The position numbers and the translations under genes were made by a program. Shown here piece after piece: positions 45,622 to 54,882 of a DNA stretch of 64,000 bases. The stretch comes from Castellaniella sp047971665 (lineage in GTDB: Bacteria > Pseudomonadota > Gammaproteobacteria > Burkholderiales > Burkholderiaceae_B), in NCBI RefSeq assembly GCF_047971665.1, contig NZ_JBKEAA010000021.1, positions 47,947-111,946 on the forward strand, in the 5' to 3' direction. Positions within the stretch are counted from its first letter, which is position 1. Each line of letters opens with the position of its first letter. Under the pieces are notes generated by a model. That model saw only the letters and a list, made by a program, of their open reading frames with translations. It made no database searches and was not told the DNA's origin.

Positions 45622-46281
45622 TCATCCCTTATACCCTTTCAGGCCTTCGGGGTCCAGGATGGTGTATTCGCGGCCGCGGACGCGAATCAGGCCCTGGTCG
45701 CTCAGGTCGCGCAAGGTGCGGGAAAAATGTTCCGGCGTCAGGTTCAGGCGCGAGGCAATGACGGCTTTGCTGATTTCGATACGGAAGGGCTGGCCGACTT
45801 TGCCTTCCCATTCGCGCAGCAGATAGGTGATCAGGCGCTGGGCGCCTGTATGCAGGGTATAGGCCTCGACGTCGCCCATCAGGCTGTACAGCCGCCGGCT
45901 CAATCCGGCCAGCATCTTGCGCGCCACGCACGGGTTCCGGTTCAATTGGTCGAACAGCGCATCGCGCCCCACGTGCAGCAGCAGCGTGTCACGCAATGCC
46001 TCGGCCGTCACGATGTAGTTCTTGCCCATGAACATCAGGGCCTCACCAAAACCATCGCCGGGACCGATCAGGCGCACGACGCGCTCGACGCCGGAGTTTG
46101 AAACGAACAGCAGCTTCACCTGACCATAGACCACGACGTGGAATCCCACACACGGATCGCCGCGCCGGAAAATGATTTCTCCGCGCATGGCGCTGATTTC
46201 GCTGGTTCCCCGGGCAATGGGATCCAGATCATAGAGGGGCAGTTCGTTGAACAGCGGCACCCTGGACAACAGGTCGCGCAT
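45622..46281 (-). CDS. Crp/Fnr family regulator, Dnr-like
   Basis: 219 residues. cNMP-type beta-roll (residues about 15-110: GEIIFRRGDPCVGFHVVVYGQVKLL) and a C-terminal winged helix-turn-helix whose recognition helix LTPEHFSRTLRDL has E-x-x-S-R, the FNR-type reading head for TTGAT-N4-ATCAA sites. The N-terminal four-cysteine [4Fe-4S] motif of true FNR is missing (Cys44 and Cys118 only), so it should not sense oxygen through such a cluster; Dnr/Nnr proteins of this build sense nitric oxide via haem. It could act on the three FNR-type boxes in this window. Confidence 0.87.
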   Translation of the reverse strand: MRDLLSRVPLFNELPLYDLDPIARGTSEISAMRGEIIFRRGDPCVGFHVVVYGQVKLLFVSNSGVERVVRLIGPGDGFGEALMFMGKNYIVTAEALRDTLLLHVGRDALFDQLNRNPCVARKMLAGLSRRLYSLMGDVEAYTLHTGAQRLITYLLREWEGKVGQPFRIEISKAVIASRLNLTPEHFSRTLRDLSDQGLIRVRGREYTILDPEGLKGYKG

Positions 46282-46350
46282 CCTGACGTGCCGCGAACGG
46301 TCCTCGGAACCGCCTCGGGGGGGCCACGGATTGATAGAATCCCCGGTACG

Positions 46351-46761
46351 ATGATCCGCGCCCTCTTGACCTTCCTGGGCAGTCTGTCCCTGGCTTTGGG
46401 CGTGCTGGGGATCTTCCTGCCCCTGCTGCCCACAACGCCGTTCCTGCTGCTGGCTGCTTTCTGCTTCCTGCGCGGTTCCCCCCGCATGCATGCCTGGTTG
46501 ATGTCCCATCACATTCTCGGTCCTTACATCCGCGATTTTCAGACGGGGCGCGGGATCCCCTTGCGCAGCAAATGCGTCACGCTGACCCTGATGTGGGTCT
46601 CTCTGGCCCTGTCGGCCTGGATCATGCCGGTTCCCTGGACTCGTTGGTTTTTGCTGATCCCAGGCATCGGGGTGACGATCTACCTGTGGCGACTGCCCAC
46701 CCGTCCGAGCGGAGATCCCGATCGGACAGCGAGCGACCCGGATCAGATCAGCCGGGAATAA
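46351..46761 (+). CDS. ybaN: YbaN family (DUF454) inner-membrane protein
   Basis: 136 residues. Motifs GIFLPLLPTTPFLLLAAFCF and RGSPRMHAWLMSHHILGPYI are the DUF454 signature. About three membrane segments. Function is unknown; in other species it is often near FNR-regulated or haem genes, and here it sits between the regulator (divergent, 69 bp) and hemN (convergent, 19-bp overlap of 3' ends). Confidence 0.88.
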   Translation: MIRALLTFLGSLSLALGVLGIFLPLLPTTPFLLLAAFCFLRGSPRMHAWLMSHHILGPYIRDFQTGRGIPLRSKCVTLTLMWVSLALSAWIMPVPWTRWFLLIPGIGVTIYLWRLPTRPSGDPDRTASDPDQISRE

Positions 46762-48173
46762 GTCGCTACTCGGGGACGGCGCACATACTGGTCGAATACC
46801 ATCGCCAGCGCCCGCACGAATACACGCCCCTTGGGCAGCACCCGCAGACCGCTCGCATCCAGTTCCAGCAAGCCCGCATCTGCATACGGGCGCAAGCGCT
46901 CCAGCTCTTCTGGAAAACAGGCCTCGAACGAACGACCGTGACGCGCCTGGAAGGCGGCGAAGTCCAGCGGCATGCTGCACATGACGGTCATGATAACCTC
47001 GCGTCGCATGGCATCTTCAGGACATAGATCAAACCCTTTGGACGTTGGCAGCCTCCCCTGTGACAAACTGTCACGATAGGCGTTCAGCGAATGATGGTTC
47101 TGAATGTAGGCATGACCGATCTTGCCAATTGCCGAAATACCGAACCCCACCAGATCGCATTGCGCCCGCGTCGTGTAGCCCTGAAAGTTGCGGTGCAGGC
47201 TCTGATTCAGACGCGCCTGGTTCAGCTCGTCATCGGGCTTGGCGAAATGATCCAGCCCGATATAGACGTAACCGGCCGCCAGCAAACGGCGCACCGACAT
47301 CAGAAAGATCCCGAGACGCGCATCGGCGCTGGGCAGGTCTTCGGCATGGATCAGGCGCTGCGCCTTGAACCGGTCGGGGAGATGGGCATAGTTGTACAGG
47401 GCGATGCGGTCGGGAGACAGCTCGATCAGCTGGTCCAGCGTGCGGCTGAAACTTTCCGGCGTCTGCTTGGGCAGACCATAGATCAGATCGACGTTGATGG
47501 ACTGAAAGCCGTTGTCCCGGCTGGCCTGCAAGGCCGTGCGCACCATGTCATAGGGCTGGATGCGATTCACCGCCGCCTGGACCAGCGGATCGAAATCCTG
47601 CACCCCGAAACTGGTGCGGTTGAACCCGAGTCCGGCCAGCATGGCGAGCGAGGCGGGCGTGACGGTGCGCGGATCGATTTCCACACCCAGTTCGGCATCG
47701 GGTGTGAATTCGACATGCCGCCGGATCTGATCCATCAGCGCGGTCAACTCGGCGGCGCTGAGGAAGGTGGGCGTGCCGCCCCCGAGATGCAATTGCACCG
47801 CCTGATTGTGACGCCCCAGGTGCGGGCCGACCAGATCCATCTCGCGATACAGAATCTCCAGGTATTCGGCCGAGCGGCTGTGATCCTGGGTGATGATCTT
47901 GTTACAGGCACAGAAATAACAGAGTGATTCGCAAAACGGCAGATGCACATAGATCGACAGCGGCGGCGCCTGCTCGGCCTGCGCCCGCTGCTGCAAATGG
48001 GCGGTGTAGGCCGAGGCCGGATAGTCTTGCTGAAAACGGTCGGCCGTCGGATATGAGGTATAACGCGGCCCGGCCTGATCAAAGCGACGGATCAGCGCCT
48101 CCGAGATCTCCAGGTCGGGAAAGGCGATGATGTCCGGATCAGAGACCGGTGTGGGTACTGCTTGAGTGGTCAT
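46743..48173 (-). CDS. hemN: Oxygen-independent coproporphyrinogen III dehydrogenase
   Basis: 476 residues. The radical-SAM cluster motif Cys81-x3-Cys85-x2-Cys88-x-Cys90 (PFCESLCYFCACNK) has the extra Cys of genuine HemN, unlike HemW. GGGTPTFLS and the HemN-specific N-terminal RYTSYPTAD segment confirm it. It decarboxylates coproporphyrinogen III without oxygen in haem synthesis. An FNR-type palindrome lies about 110 bp upstream of the start. Confidence 0.97.
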   Translation of the reverse strand: MTTQAVPTPVSDPDIIAFPDLEISEALIRRFDQAGPRYTSYPTADRFQQDYPASAYTAHLQQRAQAEQAPPLSIYVHLPFCESLCYFCACNKIITQDHSRSAEYLEILYREMDLVGPHLGRHNQAVQLHLGGGTPTFLSAAELTALMDQIRRHVEFTPDAELGVEIDPRTVTPASLAMLAGLGFNRTSFGVQDFDPLVQAAVNRIQPYDMVRTALQASRDNGFQSINVDLIYGLPKQTPESFSRTLDQLIELSPDRIALYNYAHLPDRFKAQRLIHAEDLPSADARLGIFLMSVRRLLAAGYVYIGLDHFAKPDDELNQARLNQSLHRNFQGYTTRAQCDLVGFGISAIGKIGHAYIQNHHSLNAYRDSLSQGRLPTSKGFDLCPEDAMRREVIMTVMCSMPLDFAAFQARHGRSFEACFPEELERLRPYADAGLLELDASGLRVLPKGRVFVRALAMVFDQYVRRPRVATYSRLI

Positions 48174-48281
48174 GCGGCAAGCTCCTGCGACAATGCCGCG
48201 CCCGGAACCGGATTCGGCCGGAATTTTGGGCGGCACTATCTTCATTTCAACATAGTCTCTCGCAAAAAATGCCGCATCGGC

Positions 48282-48295
48282 TTGACTCAAGTCAA
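48282..48295. promoter_or_regulatory. FNR-type box between hemN and mrpA
   Basis: TTGACTCAAGTCAA reads as TTGAC-N4-GTCAA, a perfect palindrome, matching consensus at 8 of 10 half-site positions. It is 109 bp upstream of hemN and only 29 bp upstream of the mrpA start. Activation of hemN is the likelier role; repression of mrp is conceivable. Confidence 0.65.
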
Positions 48296-48323
48296 GTCGA
48301 TACATTCGCGTATCATCGATGGC

Positions 48324-51263
48324 ATGCTTTTGACCCTGATCCTCGCCATCCCGTTCATCGGCAGCCTGTGCGCCTCGCTGATGCCCGCGACTGCGCGGCG
48401 CGCGGGTGCCTGGGTCGCGGGCGGCAGCGCCCTGGCCTGCCTGACCCTGACGCTGGGCCTGACTCCCGCCATCACCGCTCAGGGCATGGTCAAACTCAGT
48501 CTGGCCTGGATTCCGACCCTGGGCGTGGACCTGACCCTGCGCATGGACGGTTACGCCTGGCTGTTTGCCGTGATCATCACGGCCATGGGCGCGCTGATCG
48601 CCCTGTACGCGCACTACTATCTTTCGGCCCGTGATCCCGCCCCGCGGTTCTTTGCCTTCCTATTGAGTTTCATGGGCGCCATGCTGGGGGTGGTGCTGGC
48701 CGGAAATCTGATCCAGCTGCTGGTGTTCTGGGAACTGACCAGCCTGTCCTCATTCATGCTGATCGGCTACTGGCACCACCGCATGGACGCGCGCCGTGGC
48801 GCGCGCATGGCGCTGCTGGTGACCGGCGCCGGCGGCTTCTGCCTGCTGGCCAGCATGCTCATCATCGGCCATATCGTCGGCAGCTACGACCTGGACGCCG
48901 TGCTCTCGGCCGCCTCGGCCATCCGGGAACACCGCTGGTATCCCATCCTGCTGGTCCTGCTCGCCGTGGGCGCTCTGAGCAAAAGCGCACAGTTTCCGTT
49001 TCATTTCTGGCTGCCCAACGCCATGGCGGCCCCCACCCCCGTCTCCGCCTACCTGCATTCGGCCACCATGGTCAAGGCCGGCGTCTTTCTGCTGGCGCGC
49101 TTCTGGCCCATCTTTTCCGGTACCGACTGGTGGACCTGGATCATCGGCGGCGCGGGCCTGTGCTCGATGCTGCTGGGGGCCTACGCCGCGACCTTCCAGC
49201 GCGACATGAAGGGCGTGCTGGCGTATTCCACCATCAGCCATCTGGGCCTGATCACGCTGCTGCTGGGGATGAGCAGCCGCCTGGCCCTGGTGGCCGCCGT
49301 CTTTCACATCATCAATCACGCCACTTTCAAGGCGTCCCTGTTCATGGCGGCCGGGATCGTCGACCACGAAAGCGGCACCCGGGATCTGACCCGACTGTCC
49401 GGTCTGCGCACGCTGATGCCGCTGACGGCGACGCTGGCCATGGTCTCCGCCGCGGCCATGGCGGGCGTCCCCCTGCTCAACGGCTTCATTTCAAAGGAAA
49501 TGTTCTTTGCCGAAACCGTCTTCATCACGGGCCACTGGGCCAGCCGCTGGGGCCTGCCGGCCGCCGCCGTGGCGGCGGGCGCCTTGAGCGTCGCGTACTC
49601 GCTGCGCCTCATCCTGCAGGTCTTCTTCGGCCCGCAGGCCTCGGGGCTGCCCCGCACACCGCACGATCCACCGCGCATGATGCTGATCCCCTGCGCCCTG
49701 CTGGTGCTGTTCTGCCTGGCCGTCGGCATGCTGCCCGGCCTGGTCCTGGGGCCGGTCCTGAAGCAGGTCATGCACGCCCTGCTGGGCGATCACATCCCGG
49801 CCTACAATCTGCAACTCTGGCACGGGCTGAACCTGCCCCTGCTCATGAGCCTGGCCGCCATGATCGCCGGCATCGGACTGTATCTGGCGCTGCGCGAACG
49901 CGACCGCCGCGCGCCGGGCCGGGTTCCCCTGATCTACCGCCTGGACGGTCGCCAGTCCTTCGAGGCGCTTCTCGAGGCCATCGATGCCGGGTCGGCCTGG
50001 CTGCTGGGCAGACTGCAAACCCAACGGCTTCAGCCCCAGGTCCTGTTGCTGGTGCTCGCCACCGGCATGGTGGCCCTGCTGCCCTTGCGCTCTGGCGGCT
50101 GGTGGCCGAGTGTCACCGTCACGACACCAGCTCAGTGGTCTTTCGGGCTGATGTGGCTGGCGGGGGGCGCCTGCGCCCTGGCCGCGGTCTACCAGGCAAA
50201 ATACCACCGCACCGCCTCGCTGATGCTGGCCGGTACGACCGGACTGGTCACCTGCGTCACGTTCGCCTGGCTGTCGGCGCCCGATCTGGCCCTGACCCAG
50301 CTCACGGTCGAAGTCGTCACCACGGTGCTCATCCTGCTGGGACTGCGCTGGCTGCCTCCCCGCATCGAGGAATTCCCAGGGGCCACGCCCCGGGCGACAC
50401 GCTGGCGCCGGCGTCGCGATTTCCTGGTGGCACTGGCCGCCGGCGCCATGATGGCGACCCTGGCCTATGTCATGATGACCCGGCCTTCGATGCGCGACAG
50501 CATCTCGACCTATTTCATCGAGCAGGCCTGGCCGCTGGGCGGCGGCGCCAATGTGGTCAACGTGATCCTGGTCGATTTCCGCGCCTTCGACACTTTCGGC
50601 GAAATCGCCGTCCTGGGAATCGTGGCGCTGAGCGTGTATGCGCTGCTGCGGCGCTTCCGCCCGCCGACTGAAACCATTGCCGCGCCCCTGCGCCGACGTG
50701 GCAATGGTCAGCCGGCCGTCTTCGTGGAACCCGACCTGCAGGCCCCCCTGCCCGACGGCACGATGCAGGTGCCCGCCGTCCTGGTGCGGCTGCTGCTGCC
50801 GGTCTCCACCCTGATCTCGCTCTATTTCCTGTTGCGAGGACACAACCTGCCGGGGGGCGGCTTCATCGGCGGACTGATCATGGCCACCGGCATCATCCTG
50901 CAATACATGGTGGGCGGCATCCTGTGGGTCGAGGCCCGCCCCCTGATCCGTCCGCAGGCCTGGATCGCCCTGGGCCTGCTGGTGGCCGGCGCAGCCGCCA
51001 TGGTGGTCTGGTGGGCCGGCAAACCCCTGCTCGCCTCGCATGCCCTGGATCTTGCCCTGCCCCTGGCCGGCACCCTGCATCTGTCCAGCGCGCTGCTGTT
51101 CGACCTGGGCGTGTACATGCTGGTGGTCGGCGCGACGATCCTGATGATCATCGCCCTGGCGCACCAGTCCCTGCGTTTCTATCGCAAGCTCACCGAAAAC
51201 GCGGACGGGCTTCTCACAGAACCCGATCCCGCGCCCGTTCATCCCGGCGCCGCACAATCATGA
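48324..51263 (+). CDS. mrpA: Na+/H+ antiporter subunit MrpA fused to MrpB
   Basis: 979 residues. The N-terminal half is a NuoL-like proton-translocating domain (residues about 60-420, including HSATMVKAGVFLLARFW and the Lys of GALSKSAQFPFHFWLP). A MnhB-type domain starts near residue 812 (PAVLVRLLLPVSTLISLYF, GHNLPGGGFIGGLIMATGI), so A and B subunits are one polypeptide, as in PhaAB-type systems. Mrp complexes export Na+ in exchange for protons at alkaline pH or high salt. First gene of a six-gene operon; the ATG was chosen by the hydrophobic N-terminus. Confidence 0.94.
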   Translation: MLLTLILAIPFIGSLCASLMPATARRAGAWVAGGSALACLTLTLGLTPAITAQGMVKLSLAWIPTLGVDLTLRMDGYAWLFAVIITAMGALIALYAHYYLSARDPAPRFFAFLLSFMGAMLGVVLAGNLIQLLVFWELTSLSSFMLIGYWHHRMDARRGARMALLVTGAGGFCLLASMLIIGHIVGSYDLDAVLSAASAIREHRWYPILLVLLAVGALSKSAQFPFHFWLPNAMAAPTPVSAYLHSATMVKAGVFLLARFWPIFSGTDWWTWIIGGAGLCSMLLGAYAATFQRDMKGVLAYSTISHLGLITLLLGMSSRLALVAAVFHIINHATFKASLFMAAGIVDHESGTRDLTRLSGLRTLMPLTATLAMVSAAAMAGVPLLNGFISKEMFFAETVFITGHWASRWGLPAAAVAAGALSVAYSLRLILQVFFGPQASGLPRTPHDPPRMMLIPCALLVLFCLAVGMLPGLVLGPVLKQVMHALLGDHIPAYNLQLWHGLNLPLLMSLAAMIAGIGLYLALRERDRRAPGRVPLIYRLDGRQSFEALLEAIDAGSAWLLGRLQTQRLQPQVLLLVLATGMVALLPLRSGGWWPSVTVTTPAQWSFGLMWLAGGACALAAVYQAKYHRTASLMLAGTTGLVTCVTFAWLSAPDLALTQLTVEVVTTVLILLGLRWLPPRIEEFPGATPRATRWRRRRDFLVALAAGAMMATLAYVMMTRPSMRDSISTYFIEQAWPLGGGANVVNVILVDFRAFDTFGEIAVLGIVALSVYALLRRFRPPTETIAAPLRRRGNGQPAVFVEPDLQAPLPDGTMQVPAVLVRLLLPVSTLISLYFLLRGHNLPGGGFIGGLIMATGIILQYMVGGILWVEARPLIRPQAWIALGLLVAGAAAMVVWWAGKPLLASHALDLALPLAGTLHLSSALLFDLGVYMLVVGATILMIIALAHQSLRFYRKLTENADGLLTEPDPAPVHPGAAQS

Positions 51264-51607
51264 CAATGGAATGGATTCTGTCGCTGGCCATCGGCGTCCT
51301 CGCAGGTTCGGGCGTCTGGCTGCTGCTGCGGCCCCGTACCTTTCAATTCATCATGGGCCTGATGCTGCTGGGCTATGCGGTCAACCTGTTCATCTTCGCC
51401 ATGGGCCGGCTCCGGGTGGACGCACCGCCGGTCATCGATCCCTCCTGGACCGATCCGACGCTCTATACCGACCCTTTGCCTCAGGCCCTGGTGCTGACCG
51501 CCATCGTCATCGGTTTCGCCACGACGGCGCTGTTTCTGGTCGTGCTGCTGGCCTCGCGCGGGATGCATGGCACCGACCACGTGGACGGCGAGGAACACCA
51601 CCCATGA
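51260..51607 (+). CDS. mrpC: Na+/H+ antiporter subunit MrpC
   Basis: 115 residues with three membrane segments, NuoK-like (FQFIMGLMLLGYAVNLFIFAMG; DPLPQALVLTAIVIGFATTA). Starts with an ATGA overlap on mrpAB and ends the same way on mrpD. Length matches the family. Confidence 0.94.
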   Translation: MTMEWILSLAIGVLAGSGVWLLLRPRTFQFIMGLMLLGYAVNLFIFAMGRLRVDAPPVIDPSWTDPTLYTDPLPQALVLTAIVIGFATTALFLVVLLASRGMHGTDHVDGEEHHP

Positions 51608-53253
51608 ATTTCTGGCTGCAACACCTGCCGGTTCTGCCGGTCCTGATCCCGCTGCTCGTGGGGGCGCTGATGCTGCTCACCCGCGACCATCAGCGCTGGA
51701 TCCGCGTCGCCCTGGGCGCTCTCGCGCTGGGCCTGATGGTGCTGACCGCCCTGATGCTGGTGCGCGCCACGCAGGGTATCGGCGCGCCGCGCTGGCCCGA
51801 CCACATCGGAGTGTACCTGCTGGGCAACTGGCCTGCCCCTTTCGGCATCGTGCTGGTCGCCGACCGGCTGGCCGCCCTGATGCTCGGCCTGACCGCCGTG
51901 CTGGGCGCATGCGCCTGGACCTACGCTACAGCACGCTGGGACCGGGTGGGCCGCCACTTTCATCCCCTGTTTCTGCTGATCATGATGGGACTGAACGGCG
52001 CTTTTCTATCGGGCGACCTGTTCAACCTGTTCGTGTTCTTCGAAATCCTGCTGACCGCGTCCTACGGCCTGATGCTGCATGGCTCCGGCAAGCACCGGGT
52101 CGGTGCCGCCCTGCATTACATCGCCGTCAACCTGATCGCGTCCTTTCTGCTGCTGGTCGCCATCGCCCTCATCTACGGCCTGACCGGCACACTGAATCTG
52201 GCTGATCTGTCGATGCGCGCGCTGACCCTGCAAGGCGCGGACCGGCAGCTGTTCGACAGCGCGGCCGCCATCCTGGGGGTCGCCTTTCTGATCAAGGCCG
52301 CCGCCTGGCCGCTGAATTTCTGGCTGTCGGATACCTACGCCGAGGCCGGCGCCCCTGTGGCCTCGATGTTCGCCATCATGACCAAGGTCGGCATCTATGC
52401 CCTGCTGCGCATCGGTTCCCTGCTGCTGCCTGCGGGCGCACCAGCGGCCTTCGGCGGAGCCTGGATGTTTCCCGCCGGAATCGCCACCCTGGCCTTCGGC
52501 ACCCTGGGCATGCTGGCAAGTACCCAGGCGCGGCGCATCGCCGCTTACGCCATCATCACTTCCTCGGGCACCTTGTTCGCCGCGCTGGGCATGCCCGGCG
52601 CCACGCTGACCGGCCCGGCCCTGTACTACCTGCTCAGTTCGGTCCTGGCGCTGGGCGCGCTGTTCCTGTTGCTGGAGCTGACCGAGCGCAGCCAGTCGTT
52701 CGGCGCCAACGTGCTGGCCATTACCCAGGAGGCCTTCGAGAACGACGATCCGGATGCCGCCGACCTGAGCGGCCAGGCTGTCGGCGCGCCGCTGCCAGCC
52801 ACCATGGCGTTCCTGGGCCTGAGCTTTTTCGCCTGCGCCCTGCTGATCATCGGCCTGCCGCCGCTGTCGGGGTTCGTGGCGAAATTCTCCCTGCTGTCGG
52901 CCGCGCTGCGCACCGCCGAATACGGCGCGCCCACGGTCAATGTCTGGCTGCTCGTGGCGGCCATGCTGATATCGGGCGTCGCCGCCCTGATCGCCCTGGG
53001 GCGCTGCGGTGTGCGTCTGTTCTGGGTGCCCGAGGATCTGCACGTTCCGACCCTGCGGCTGAACGAGATCATGCCCATCCTCGCGCTGCTGGTCGCCTGC
53101 GTCCTGATGACGGTCGGCGCCGGCGCGGTGATGACCTATCTGGAGGACACCGCCTGGTATCTGAATGAGCCGAACCGCTATGTCGAGGCGGTGCTGGGCC
53201 AGAATCCGCACCATTTCCCCGCTTCGATCGCAGCCGACGGAGATCCGCCATGA
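51604..53253 (+). CDS. mrpD: Na+/H+ antiporter subunit MrpD
   Basis: 549 residues, NuoN-like with about 14 membrane helices. FLSGDLFNLFVFFEILLTASY and KAAAWPLNFWLSDTYAEAGAP contain the conserved Glu and Lys used for proton movement. An ATGA overlap links it to both neighbours. The region 395-420 has an acidic cytoplasmic loop (AFENDDPDAADL). Confidence 0.95.
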   Translation: MNFWLQHLPVLPVLIPLLVGALMLLTRDHQRWIRVALGALALGLMVLTALMLVRATQGIGAPRWPDHIGVYLLGNWPAPFGIVLVADRLAALMLGLTAVLGACAWTYATARWDRVGRHFHPLFLLIMMGLNGAFLSGDLFNLFVFFEILLTASYGLMLHGSGKHRVGAALHYIAVNLIASFLLLVAIALIYGLTGTLNLADLSMRALTLQGADRQLFDSAAAILGVAFLIKAAAWPLNFWLSDTYAEAGAPVASMFAIMTKVGIYALLRIGSLLLPAGAPAAFGGAWMFPAGIATLAFGTLGMLASTQARRIAAYAIITSSGTLFAALGMPGATLTGPALYYLLSSVLALGALFLLLELTERSQSFGANVLAITQEAFENDDPDAADLSGQAVGAPLPATMAFLGLSFFACALLIIGLPPLSGFVAKFSLLSAALRTAEYGAPTVNVWLLVAAMLISGVAALIALGRCGVRLFWVPEDLHVPTLRLNEIMPILALLVACVLMTVGAGAVMTYLEDTAWYLNEPNRYVEAVLGQNPHHFPASIAADGDPP

Positions 53254-53738
53254 AGCGTCTGCTGCAATCCCTGCCCCTGGCCGGCCTGTTGCTGATCCTC
53301 TGGCTGGTGCTCAACGACAGTCTGTCGGCGGGTCATCTCGCCCTGGGCGCGGCAATCGCGCTGACCCTCGCATTGCTGGCGCCGGTCCTGCGCCCCACGC
53401 GCGCGCGCCTGTCGCATCCCCTGGTCGCGCTGCGCCTGGCCGGCCATGTGGCCATCGACATCGTGCGCTCGAACCTCGATGTCGGACGGTTCATCCTGCG
53501 CGCCCCCCGGGCCGGCACGCCCTCAGGATTTCTGGACATCCCGCTGCGCATCCGCGATCCGCATGGCCTCGCGACCCTGGCCTGTATCGTCACATTCACC
53601 CCCGGCACGGTCTGGACCGGCCACGACCCCGAACGCAATGTGCTGACCCTGCATGTGCTGGACATGCGCGACCCGCAACACCTGACCCGCATCATCCAGG
53701 ACCGCTACGAGCGTCCCCTGATGGAGATCTTCGAATGA
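53250..53738 (+). CDS. mrpE: Na+/H+ antiporter subunit MrpE
   Basis: 162 residues. N-terminal two membrane segments, then VAIDIVRSNLDVGRFILRAP and TFTPGTVWTGHDPERNVLTLHVLD, the MnhE signature. Its start and stop overlap mrpD and mrpF by 4 bp. Confidence 0.93.
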   Translation: MKRLLQSLPLAGLLLILWLVLNDSLSAGHLALGAAIALTLALLAPVLRPTRARLSHPLVALRLAGHVAIDIVRSNLDVGRFILRAPRAGTPSGFLDIPLRIRDPHGLATLACIVTFTPGTVWTGHDPERNVLTLHVLDMRDPQHLTRIIQDRYERPLMEIFE

Positions 53739-54022
53739 GTGCCACGATTCTGCTGTACTGGGCCGGCGGCTTCGCCCTGCTGTGCTTCACCCTGGGACTG
53801 GTCTGCGCCGTGATCCGCCTGATCCGGGGGCCGGTGGCTGAAGACCGCGTCCTGGCGCTGGACACCATCTACGTCAACGGCATGCTGATCCTGCTGGTGC
53901 TCGGCCTGCGCGTCGAGGCCAGCCTGTATTTCGATGTGGCCTTGCTGATCGCGCTGTTCGGTTTCGTCGGCTCGGCGGCCCTGGCCAAGTTCCTGTTGCG
54001 CGGCGAGGTGATCGAACCATGA
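53735..54022 (+). CDS. mrpF: Na+/H+ antiporter subunit MrpF
   Basis: 95 residues, three membrane helices. RLIRGPVAEDRVLALDTI with the conserved Asp is typical of MrpF. ATGA overlaps at both ends. Confidence 0.93.
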   Translation: MSATILLYWAGGFALLCFTLGLVCAVIRLIRGPVAEDRVLALDTIYVNGMLILLVLGLRVEASLYFDVALLIALFGFVGSAALAKFLLRGEVIEP

Positions 54023-54342
54023 GCGCACTGCCCCTGTGGGCCGCCGTGCCGGTGTCCCTGCTGCTCGTCCTGGCCGGCCTCGTGACCCTGACAGGTTCCC
54101 TGGGCCTGCTGCGCCTGCGCGACTTTTACGAACGCATGCATGCCCCGACCATGGGTATGACGATGGGCGTTTTCTGCGTGGTCCTGGCGGCCACGGTGGT
54201 CGCCAGCCTGCAGCAGCACCGCCCCATCGTCCACGAGTGGCTGATCTGCCTTTTCCTGTTCATGACCGCGCCGGTGACCGCCATTCTGCTGATGCAAAGT
54301 GCCCGCCGGCGCCAGCGCGCCCGATCATATAAACCTGAATGA
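54019..54342 (+). CDS. mrpG: Na+/H+ antiporter subunit MrpG
   Basis: 107 residues, three membrane helices. GLLRLRDFYERMHAPTMGMTMG is the MnhG signature. Last gene of the operon; all seven subunit functions (A to G) are thus present in six genes. Confidence 0.93.
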   Translation: MSALPLWAAVPVSLLLVLAGLVTLTGSLGLLRLRDFYERMHAPTMGMTMGVFCVVLAATVVASLQQHRPIVHEWLICLFLFMTAPVTAILLMQSARRRQRARSYKPE

Positions 54343-54480
54343 TCTGGTTACCTCGACGCTAGGGGAAAACCGTACACTGAATGTATGTTCGTGCGGGCCT
54401 CCTCTCTGCGCCCGCGCGGCAAGCAAGTCCCGGAACCGGGTCGGGAATCGCCCGGGATCCACCCGCAAGGAGTGTTCATC

Positions 54481-54882
54481 ATGCGTCGAAACAAGCACGC
54501 GACACGGCACACCGCATTGCTGGCCATCAGTCTGGGCTGCGCAGCCCTGTTCGCCCCGGGCGTGCAGGCCGAGGGTGCCCAGACCCAGTACCAGAAGGAC
54601 GTGGCACGCTGCCACAATACACCGGGGATCGACGTCCAGGCCTGTCTGAAAGAGGCGGGTGCGGCCAGTCAGGCCAGCAGCCAGGGCGCCCTGGCCCAAC
54701 CGTCGGCGCAGGCGCGCGAAAGCAACCGCACCGAGCGATGCGAAAAGCTGCCTGCCGGCCAGCGCCAGGACTGCCTCTCTCTGATGGATCAGCCCGCCAC
54801 ACGCACCACGGGCTCGGTTCAGTCCGGCGGCATGCTGCGCGAAACCACGATCCCGATTCCCGCGCCCGCCGGCGGCTCCTGA
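54481..54882 (+). CDS. Small secreted protein of unknown function
   Basis: 133 residues. AAGGAG precedes the ATG by 9 bp. Signal peptide (TALLAISLGCAALFAPGVQA) with likely cleavage at about residue 30. The mature part has four cysteines (RCHNTPGIDVQAC and RCEKLPAGQRQDC), two similar Cys-x(9-10)-Cys units, then a Ser/Gln/Thr-rich tail. The repeated C-x-n-C units suggest two disulfide loops. Likely from its own promoter in the 138-bp gap after mrpG. Its TGA is directly abutted by the kup stop (TGATCA at 54880-54885). Confidence 0.7.
   Translation: MRRNKHATRHTALLAISLGCAALFAPGVQAEGAQTQYQKDVARCHNTPGIDVQACLKEAGAASQASSQGALAQPSAQARESNRTERCEKLPAGQRQDCLSLMDQPATRTTGSVQSGGMLRETTIPIPAPAGGS

Noticed and set aside
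45622..46281. Calling the regulator FNR itself
   Set aside because: The N-terminal cysteine motif that binds FNR's [4Fe-4S] cluster is absent; only two scattered cysteines remain.
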